This document shows positions 8,193 through 13,506 of a stretch of 25,149 bases of DNA, piece by piece. The translations under genes and the position numbers were made by a program. Under the pieces are notes generated by a model. The model made no database searches and was not told the origin of the DNA. It was given only the letters and a program-made list of their open reading frames with translations. Position 1 is the stretch's first letter. Each line of letters opens with the position of its first letter. Origin of the DNA: DAOTEJ01 sp035454085 (GTDB lineage: Bacteria > Pseudomonadota > Gammaproteobacteria > Burkholderiales > Burkholderiaceae_F); contig DAOTEJ010000033.1 in the NCBI GenBank assembly GCA_035454085.1, forward strand, positions 1 to 25,149, read 5' to 3'.

Positions 8193-8515
8193 GCCCCGCC
8201 CAGGCCTGGGGCCTGCTGCTCGTGGCCGGCCTGCTCGAGATCGCGTGGGCGGTGGGCATGAAGTCCACCGAGGGCTTCACGCGCCTGGTGCCTAGCGTGA
8301 TCGTCACGGGCATTGCGCTCGCCTCGTTCTGGCTGCTGGGGCTGGCGATGAAGGTGCTGCCCGTGGGCACGGCCTACGCGGTGTGGGTGGGCATCGGCGC
8401 GGCCGGGGCGGCAGTCGCGGGGATGCTGATCCATCAGGAGCCCGCCACCGCGCTGCGCCTGGCATGCATCGCGCTCATCCTGGCCGGGGTGATCGGGCTC
8501 AAGCTGCTGGCCTAG
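8189..8515 (+). CDS. gdx: SMR-family exporter, guanidinium exporter type (SugE/Gdx)
   Basis: A 108-residue four-helix inner-membrane protein of the small multidrug resistance family. The essential Glu17 sits in Leu-Leu-Glu-Ile-Ala-Trp-Ala-Val-Gly-Met-Lys. The Phe-Thr-Arg-Leu-Val-Pro-Ser and Gly-Thr-Ala-Tyr-Ala-Val-Trp-x-Gly-Ile-Gly-Ala stretches are those of the SugE/Gdx branch rather than the EmrE branch. Gdx proteins work as dual-topology dimers exchanging protons for guanidinium; some also export quaternary ammonium compounds. In many bacteria gdx sits behind a guanidine-I (ykkC) riboswitch. None is recognisable here, as the upstream stretch is too short and is instead occupied by a small ORF that overlaps the start. 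Confidence 0.9.
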   Translation: MSPAQAWGLLLVAGLLEIAWAVGMKSTEGFTRLVPSVIVTGIALASFWLLGLAMKVLPVGTAYAVWVGIGAAGAAVAGMLIHQEPATALRLACIALILAGVIGLKLLA

Positions 8516-8620
8516 CGCGCGGCGGTCGCACTTGACGCGGCCGGTGCCGGCGCCGGTTGGTGCGGTCGTATGCTTGGCGCCATCGCGCAGCGCCCGCTGC
8601 CTTCCACTGCCCGAGCTTCC

Positions 8621-9268
8621 ATGCGTCAGGATCCCCGCTTCCCGCGCCTGTTCATCGTCGATCACCCGCTGGTGCAGCACAAGCTCACCCACATGCGCGA
8701 CCGCGACACCTCGACGCGCACCTTCCGCCAGTTGCTGCGCGAGATCTCGCTGCTCATGGGCTACGAGATCACCCGCCACCTGCCGCTCACCACCAAGCGC
8801 ATCGAGACCCCGCTCACGCCCATGGACGCACCGGTGATCGCCGGCAAGAAGCTCGCCGTGGTGCCGGTGCTGCGCGCCGGCACAGGCATGGCCGACGGGC
8901 TGCTGGAACTCATCCCCTCGGCGCGCGAAGGCCACATCGGCCTGTATCGCGACGAGAACAAGCGCCCGGTCGAATACCTGGTGCGCCTGCCCGAGGTCGA
9001 GGGCCGCAGCTTCATCCTGGTCGATCCCATGGTCGGCACCGGCTACTCCGCGGCGCACGCGGTCGACGTGCTCAAAAAACGCGGCGTGCCGGCCGCCGAC
9101 ATCAGCTTCATGGCCCTGGTGGCCGCGCCCGAAGGGGTGGGCGTGTTCCAGGCCCGCCATCCCGACGTGCCCATGTACGTGGCCGCGCTCGACGAGTTCC
9201 TCGACGGGCACGCCTACATCGTCCCCGGCCTCGGCGACGCGGGCGACCGGCTGTTCGGCACCAAGTAG
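8621..9268 (+). CDS. upp: Uracil phosphoribosyltransferase
   Basis: A 215-residue cytosolic enzyme of pyrimidine salvage that makes UMP from uracil and PRPP. The PRPP loop is Val-Asp-Pro-Met-Val-Gly-Thr-Gly-Tyr-Ser-Ala, a variant that I recall from Burkholderiales in place of the enterobacterial Met-Leu-Ala-Thr-Gly-Gly-Ser. The C-terminal uracil-binding Tyr-Ile-Val-Pro-Gly-Leu-Gly-Asp-Ala-Gly-Asp-Arg is intact. The ATG at 8621 gives the usual N-terminus; an in-frame ATG at 8570 falls inside a TATGCT motif likely to be the -10 box and is rejected. No uracil permease gene is adjacent. Confidence 0.95.
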   Translation: MRQDPRFPRLFIVDHPLVQHKLTHMRDRDTSTRTFRQLLREISLLMGYEITRHLPLTTKRIETPLTPMDAPVIAGKKLAVVPVLRAGTGMADGLLELIPSAREGHIGLYRDENKRPVEYLVRLPEVEGRSFILVDPMVGTGYSAAHAVDVLKKRGVPAADISFMALVAAPEGVGVFQARHPDVPMYVAALDEFLDGHAYIVPGLGDAGDRLFGTK

Positions 9269-9294
9269 CCGCGCCCCCGCGGCCAGTGCAGCTC

Positions 9295-9310
9295 GCGCCG
9301 TCCCCGGCGC
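9295..9310 (+). terminator. Possible hairpin after upp
   Basis: GCGCCG-TCCC-CGGCGC forms a perfect 6-bp stem with a 4-nt loop 26 nt after the upp stop. There is no T tract, so its activity as an intrinsic terminator is uncertain. Confidence 0.3.
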
Positions 9311-9370
9311 AGCTCGTGCAGCGCCTGCCGCCATTGGCCGCGCGCCCGGCCGGCGCCGCCGCGGCTTGGC

Positions 9371-9376
9371 TATGCT
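9371..9376 (+). promoter_or_regulatory. Putative -10 box (TATGCT) of the hydrolase-ABC operon
   Basis: TATGCT followed by GCGCGCCGCC and the ATG at 9387. The 10-nt gap predicts a leader of only a few bases. An in-frame ATG at 9372 lies within this box, so 9387 is the better start. Confidence 0.45.
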
Positions 9377-9386
9377 GCGCGCCGCC

Positions 9387-10838
9387 ATGAACCTCTTGCG
9401 CATCCCCCTGCTGATCGGCCTGCTCGCCCTGTTCGCCCTGTGCGCGGGCTGCGAGCGCGTGGGCAAGGCCTCGGGCGCCGCGAAGCTCGAGCCGTGCCGC
9501 CTGCCCGGCCTGGAGCGCGAGGCCCGCTGCGGCTCGGTCACCGTGCCGGCCGACCCCGCCGCGCCCGGCGGCAAGCAGATCACGGTGCGCTATGCCGTGC
9601 TGCCGGCGCTGGCACGCATCAAGCTCGCCGATCCGGTGTTCGTGCTGGCGGGCGGTCCCGGCCAGGCGGCCACCGGCGTGGCCGGGCAACTGGGGCCGGT
9701 GTTCGATGCGCTCAACACGCGGCGCGACCTGGTGTTCGTGGACCAGCGCGGCACCGGCGGCTCGGCCGCGTTCGAGTGCCCCGAGCCCGAGCAGGGCCTG
9801 ACCGAGCTCGACCCGGCCCGTTCGATCGAGCGGCTGGCCGAGTGCGTGCGACGCGCGCCGATCGACCCCGCCCTGCTGCCCACCTGGATCGCCACGCGCG
9901 ACCTCGAGGCCGTGCGCGCCGCGCTCGGCGCCGCCAGGATCAATCTGTGGGGCGCGTCCTACGGCACGCGCGCGGCGCTCGACTACCTGCGCCAGTTCCC
10001 GGAGCGCGTGCGCAGCATGGTGCTCGACGGCGTGGCGCCGCCCGACATGGCCTTGCCCGCCGCCATGAGCGTGGACGCCGAGGCCGCGCTGGCCCAGGTG
10101 CTGGCGCGCTGCCGCGCCGACGCGGCCTGCCGGGCGCGCACGCCCGACCTCGACGCCACGGTCGACCGCCTGCGCGAGGCCGCAGCGCGCGGCGACCGGG
10201 TCAAGGTGGCCGATCCGCTCACCGCACAGAGCAGCGAGGTCGCGCTCTCGCCCGCGCTGATCGCGGCGCTGCTGCGCGCGCCGCTGTACGTGCCGGGCTT
10301 TGCCGCCGTGCTACCCCACGCGCTCGCCGAGGCCGGCGCCGGGCGCTACGAGCCGCTGGCCGCTCTGACCATGGCGCTGGCCGGCCCCGTGAGCCGCAAC
10401 TTCGCCGAGGGCATGCACTACGCCGTGGTGTGCGCCGAGGACCTGCCGCGCATCGACGCCGAGGCGCGGGCGCGAGCCGCCGCCACGCGCCTGGGCACGA
10501 GCATGCTCGACCTGTACGCGCAGGCCTGCAGCGTGATGCCGACGCGCCCCGTGCCGGCCGAGTTCTACACCGTGCCGGCGAGCCCCGTGCCGGTGCTCAT
10601 CCTCTCGGGCGGGGCCGACCCGGCCACACCGCCGCGCCATGGCGAGTCGGTCGCGGCCCGTCTGGGCAACGCGCGCCACCTGGTCGCGCCGCATCTGGGC
10701 CACGGGGTGTCCACCGTCGGCTGCGCCCCCGACCTGATCACGCGCTTCGTGCGCAGCGCCTCGTTCGAGGGGATCGACGAGGCCTGCCTGCTCGGGGTGC
10801 CCGCTCCAGTGTTCTTCCAGCCGGTCGCGCGCCCATGA
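9387..10838 (+). CDS. Exported alpha/beta hydrolase, S33 peptidase (TAP-like) family
   Basis: A 483-residue hydrolase with an N-terminal export signal. The hydrophobic stretch at residues 5-20 ends in Cys-Ala-Gly-Cys22, a lipobox-like but imperfect motif (Cys at -3), so it may be a lipoprotein. The oxyanion-hole Gly-Gly-Pro-Gly is at 89-92. The nucleophile is Ser191 in Gly-Ala-Ser-Tyr-Gly, the acid probably Asp411 in Gly-Ala-Asp-Pro-Ala-Thr-Pro, and the base His439 in Leu-Gly-His-Gly. Relatives are tripeptidyl or prolyl aminopeptidases acting outside the cytoplasm. Its TGA overlaps the ATG of the ABC ATPase gene (ATGA), so the hydrolase and the exporter are likely made together. The physiological substrate is unknown. 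Confidence 0.88.
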   Translation: MNLLRIPLLIGLLALFALCAGCERVGKASGAAKLEPCRLPGLEREARCGSVTVPADPAAPGGKQITVRYAVLPALARIKLADPVFVLAGGPGQAATGVAGQLGPVFDALNTRRDLVFVDQRGTGGSAAFECPEPEQGLTELDPARSIERLAECVRRAPIDPALLPTWIATRDLEAVRAALGAARINLWGASYGTRAALDYLRQFPERVRSMVLDGVAPPDMALPAAMSVDAEAALAQVLARCRADAACRARTPDLDATVDRLREAAARGDRVKVADPLTAQSSEVALSPALIAALLRAPLYVPGFAAVLPHALAEAGAGRYEPLAALTMALAGPVSRNFAEGMHYAVVCAEDLPRIDAEARARAAATRLGTSMLDLYAQACSVMPTRPVPAEFYTVPASPVPVLILSGGADPATPPRHGESVAARLGNARHLVAPHLGHGVSTVGCAPDLITRFVRSASFEGIDEACLLGVPAPVFFQPVARP

Positions 10839-11575
10839 TCGAAGTCGGGCACCTGTCCAAGTCCTTCGTGAGCGGCCGCGGACGCCGCCAGCAGCGCATC
10901 GCCGCGGTCAGCGACGTGAGCTTCACCGCGCCCGACGGCCAGATCACGGCCCTGCTCGGCCCCAACGGTGCCGGCAAGACCACCACCTTGCGCATCCTGG
11001 CCACGCTGATGCGGGCCGATGGCGGCACGGCGCGCGTGGGCGGGCTCGATGTGCAGGCGCAGCCGCTGGCGGTGCGCGCCAGCCTGGGCGTGCTCTCGGA
11101 CGCACGCGGGCTCTACGGCCGCCTCACCGCGCGCGAGAACGTGGCCTACTACGCGCGTCTGCGCGGCCTGGCCGACGCCACCTGGCAGGCGCGGCTGGCC
11201 GAGATGGCGCGGCTGCTCGACATGGATTCCCTGCTCGACCGGCCCACCGCCGGCTTCTCCACGGGCGAGCGCATGAAGGTGGCGCTGGCACGCGCGCTGA
11301 TCCACGACCCCGCGCACCTCATCCTGGACGAGCCCACCAACGGGCTGGACGTGCTCTCGACGCGCGCCCTGCGCGCCCTGCTGCGCCATCTGCGCGAACG
11401 CGGCAAGTGCATCGTGTTCAGCTCGCACATCATGCAGGAGGTCGACGCCCTGGCCGACACGCTGGTGATCGTCGCCCACGGCCGCACCGTTGCCAGCGGC
11501 ACGCCGCAAGCCATCGCCGCCGGCGGCGCGCTCGAGGACGCCTTCGTGCGCCTGGCCTTCGGGGAGGCCGCATGA
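10835..11575 (+). CDS. ABC transporter ATP-binding protein, NatA-like
   Basis: A 246-residue ATPase subunit of an ABC-2-type exporter. Walker A Gly-Pro-Asn-Gly-Ala-Gly-Lys-Thr-Thr is at 42-50, the Q-loop region is shortened, and Walker B Leu-Ile-Leu-Asp-Glu is at 162-166. A D-loop and the switch His in Ser-Ser-His follow. The signature motif reads Phe-Ser-Thr-Gly-Glu-Arg at 141-146 rather than Leu-Ser-Gly-Gly-Gln, a form seen in NatA-type ATPases. It overlaps both neighbours by ATGA, making a tight operon with the hydrolase upstream and the permease downstream. NatAB of Bacillus exports sodium, but many homologues have no known substrate. Confidence 0.92.
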   Translation: MIEVGHLSKSFVSGRGRRQQRIAAVSDVSFTAPDGQITALLGPNGAGKTTTLRILATLMRADGGTARVGGLDVQAQPLAVRASLGVLSDARGLYGRLTARENVAYYARLRGLADATWQARLAEMARLLDMDSLLDRPTAGFSTGERMKVALARALIHDPAHLILDEPTNGLDVLSTRALRALLRHLRERGKCIVFSSHIMQEVDALADTLVIVAHGRTVASGTPQAIAAGGALEDAFVRLAFGEAA

Positions 11576-12744
11576 AGGTCGCGCTCACGGTCTACCTCAA
11601 GGAACTGGCCGACGCGCTGCGCGATCGGCGCACCTGGATGGTGGTGCTGATCTCCTCGATCGTGGCCGGTCCGGTGTCCTTGCTGCTGCTGGCGAGCTTC
11701 GTGTCGGACATCGAGGCCAGCGCCGCCAAGCGCGAGGTGCTGGTGGCGGGCGGGCAGCACGCGCCGCAACTCGCCAACTTCCTGGCGCGCGCCGGCGCGC
11801 GGGTGAGCGAGGCGCCCGCCGACTTCCGCGAGCGCCAGCGCGACGGCCGGCTGCAGCAGGCGGTGATCGTGGTGCCCGAGGACTTCGAGCGCCGCCTGGC
11901 GCGCGGCGAGGATGCGCGATTGCAGCTGGTGTTCGACGACAGCGGCACCAAGGCCCAGGCCTCGAGCCGCGCGGCGGCCGGCCTGCTGCGCGCCTGGCAG
12001 CGCGAGCTCGCAAGCCAGGGCCTGATGGCACGCGGCGTGAGCCCCCAGCTGCTGACACGCTTCAGCGTCGAGGAGGTCAATCTCGCCCCCTCGCGATCGC
12101 GCGGCGCCCAGCTGCTCTTCCTGGTGCCCTGGCTCGCGATGCTGGGCTCGGTGGTGGGCGCCATCAGCGTCGCCATCGACGTCACGGCCGGCGAGCGCGA
12201 GCGCGGCTCGCTCGAGCCCCTGCTCATGAACCCGGTGCCGGCGTGGGCCGTGGTGCTGGGCAAGTGGGGGGTGGTAGCCACCTCGGCGATCGCCGTGGTG
12301 CTGCTCACGCTGGCAGGCTTTGCGCTGGCGATGCAGTTCGTGCGCTCCGAGACGCTTGCCGCGCTGATGCAGTTCGGGCCGCGCGAGCTCGCGGTGTTCC
12401 TCGCCGTGCTGCTGCCCTTCGCGGGCTTCATGGCGGCGCTGCTGATGCTCGCCGCCGCCTACGGGCGCAGCTACAAGGAAGCGCAGACCTACGCGAGCTA
12501 CATCACCATGCTGGTGAACTTCCTGCCCATCCTGCCGCTGTTCCTGTCGCTGCGCGACGCGCCCTGGCAGCTGGCCGTGCCGGCGCTCGGCCAGCAGATG
12601 GTGCTGGCGCGCGTGCTGCGCGGCGAGGCGGTGGGCTGGCCCGAGCTGATGGCGCCCGGCGCACTGGCGCTGGCCGGCACCCTGGTCTGCCTCGCACTGC
12701 TGGCACGCCTGCTGCGCGCCGAGCGCATCGTGTTCGCGCGCTGA
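11572..12744 (+). CDS. ABC-2-type permease, NatB-like
   Basis: A 390-residue membrane subunit. The first transmembrane helix is at about 22-44. A soluble domain of about 135 residues follows at about 45-180, and then five or so helices from 180 to the end. The motif Ala-Gly-Glu-Arg-Glu-Arg-Gly-Ser-Leu-Glu-Pro-Leu-Leu near 205-217 is the conserved loop of ABC-2/NatB permeases. It pairs with the ATPase encoded just upstream, with which it overlaps by four bases. The large extracytoplasmic domain and the co-encoded exported hydrolase suggest the system handles something outside the membrane; the substrate is not known. Confidence 0.9.
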   Translation: MKVALTVYLKELADALRDRRTWMVVLISSIVAGPVSLLLLASFVSDIEASAAKREVLVAGGQHAPQLANFLARAGARVSEAPADFRERQRDGRLQQAVIVVPEDFERRLARGEDARLQLVFDDSGTKAQASSRAAAGLLRAWQRELASQGLMARGVSPQLLTRFSVEEVNLAPSRSRGAQLLFLVPWLAMLGSVVGAISVAIDVTAGERERGSLEPLLMNPVPAWAVVLGKWGVVATSAIAVVLLTLAGFALAMQFVRSETLAALMQFGPRELAVFLAVLLPFAGFMAALLMLAAAYGRSYKEAQTYASYITMLVNFLPILPLFLSLRDAPWQLAVPALGQQMVLARVLRGEAVGWPELMAPGALALAGTLVCLALLARLLRAERIVFAR

Positions 12745-12858
12745 GGGGTTCGGCGGGCGCCGCTCGGACGCGCGCAGCCCGCGCGTGATCGCCCGCGGCC
12801 GGCATGCAGCCGGCGAGCTTTCGGCACGCAATCGCACGCTGGCGGCGCGCCGTCGCCG

Positions 12859-12912
12859 CACAGTAGGCGGCGCATAGTCGGCGGCGCACAGTGGGCGGCA
12901 CAGTGCCGCCGG
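12859..12912. repeat. Degenerate tandem repeat, unit about CACAGTNGGCGGCG
   Basis: Four head-to-tail copies at 12859-12872, 12873-12886, 12887-12898 (12 bp, shortened) and 12899-12912. All keep CA(C/T)AGT followed by G/C-rich bases. The last two copies contain the perfect inverted repeat GGCGGCAC-A-GTGCCGCC (12894-12910). The right-hand side of the gap carries the same last copies. Confidence 0.75.
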
Positions 12913-12934
12913 CTCGCCCGGTGGCGCCGCCAGC
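12880..12934 (+). repeat. 55-bp direct repeat, left copy at gap edge
   Basis: These 55 bases are identical to 13035-13089. This copy ends exactly where the N run begins and the other starts exactly where it ends, so the identity may reflect shared contig ends rather than two genomic copies. Confidence 0.85.
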
Positions 12935-13034
12935 NNNNNNNNNNNNNNNNNNNNNNNNNNNNNNNNNNNNNNNNNNNNNNNNNNNNNNNNNNNNNNNNNN
13001 NNNNNNNNNNNNNNNNNNNNNNNNNNNNNNNNNN
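12935..13034. other. Assembly gap (100 N)
   Basis: Exactly 100 N, the usual placeholder for a gap of unknown length. The true distance between the natB-like gene and nap is therefore not known. Confidence 0.98.
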
Positions 13035-13089
13035 GGCGGCGCACAGTGGGCGGCACAGTGCCGCCGGCTCGCCCGGTGGCGCCGCCAGC
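13035..13089 (+). repeat. 55-bp direct repeat, right copy at gap edge
   Basis: Identical to 12880-12934, starting at the first base after the N run. It includes the inverted repeat GGCGGCAC-A-GTGCCGCC at 13049-13065. Confidence 0.85.
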
Positions 13090-13124
13090 CCGCGCGCATG
13101 AGGCTGGGCCTCGGGCGATCGATC

Positions 13125-13140
13125 TACTCCCTAAGGAATA
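13125..13140. promoter_or_regulatory. NarL-type 7-2-7 dyad upstream of nap
   Basis: TACTCCC-TA-AGGAATA: two inverted heptamers with a 2-bp spacer, each one base away from the E. coli consensus TACYYMT. A further single heptamer TACCTCT, matching the consensus fully, starts at 13139. The dyad centre (13132.5) lies 32 bp upstream of the FNR palindrome. narX-narL are encoded in the same window. Confidence 0.55.
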
Positions 13141-13155
13141 CCTCTGCCGGTACCG

Positions 13156-13173
13156 CCTTGATAGCTATCAAGG
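13156..13173. promoter_or_regulatory. Perfect FNR/Anr box before napD
   Basis: CCTTGATAGCTATCAAGG is an 18-bp perfect palindrome containing TTGAT-N4-ATCAA at 13158-13171, the exact FNR consensus. Its centre (13164.5) is 41.5 bp upstream of a start site predicted near 13206, with GACCAT at 13194-13199 as a candidate -10. This is class II activator geometry. Confidence 0.85.
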
Positions 13174-13228
13174 GGCAGCGCAGCCTCGCGCAGGACCATT
13201 GCTGCACTGAAGCAACGGGGGTCCCGCC

Positions 13229-13468
13229 ATGAACTACTCGGGCATCGTCGCCACGGTCGCGCCCGCGCACTGTGACGCCATGGCCGCCACGCTCGCCGCC
13301 CTGCCCGGCGTCGAGGTGCACCAGATCGACCGCGCCAGCGGCCGCATCGTCCTGGTCCAGGAAGCCGCCTCGGTCGACGCCGAGACCGACGGCTTCACCC
13401 GCATCCGATCTCTGCCCGGCGTGATCGACGCCGCGCTCGTCTACCACCGCTTCGAGACCGCCGCCTGA
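13229..13468 (+). CDS. napD: NapD, chaperone for NapA maturation
   Basis: A 79-residue cytoplasmic protein of the NapD family. These small ferredoxin-fold proteins bind the twin-arginine signal peptide of NapA and hold back export until the molybdenum cofactor is inserted. The sequence has the family pattern: an N-terminal beta strand ending in Val-Ala, a Leu-Pro-Gly-Val-Glu-Val-His segment in the middle, and a Leu-Pro-Gly-Val-Ile-Asp-Ala-Ala-Leu-Val-Tyr-His stretch near the end. It is the first gene of the nap operon, downstream of the FNR and NarL-type sites. Its ATG is preceded by a G-rich tract as a modest ribosome site. napA follows 38 nt later. Confidence 0.93.
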   Translation: MNYSGIVATVAPAHCDAMAATLAALPGVEVHQIDRASGRIVLVQEAASVDAETDGFTRIRSLPGVIDAALVYHRFETAA

Positions 13469-13506
13469 GCGCGCGCCTCGCCCCCCACCATCCGCAGGAG
13501 CCTGCC

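Larger units (their letters stand above)
12745..13124. other. Intergenic region containing repeats and an assembly gap
   Basis: Nothing coding is supported between the natB-like stop and the nap regulatory region. The stretch holds a degenerate 14-bp tandem repeat, a perfect 17-bp inverted repeat, and a 100-N gap flanked by an identical 55-bp sequence. Confidence 0.7.

Noticed and set aside
8621..9268. Non-canonical PRPP loop in upp as a sign of altered function
   Set aside because: The Met-Val-x-Thr-Gly-Tyr-Ser form is, as I recall, normal for Burkholderiales uracil phosphoribosyltransferases.
12859..12934. Possible CRISPR array
   Set aside because: The repeated units are head-to-tail with no spacers of regular length and they vary between copies; no cas gene is nearby.
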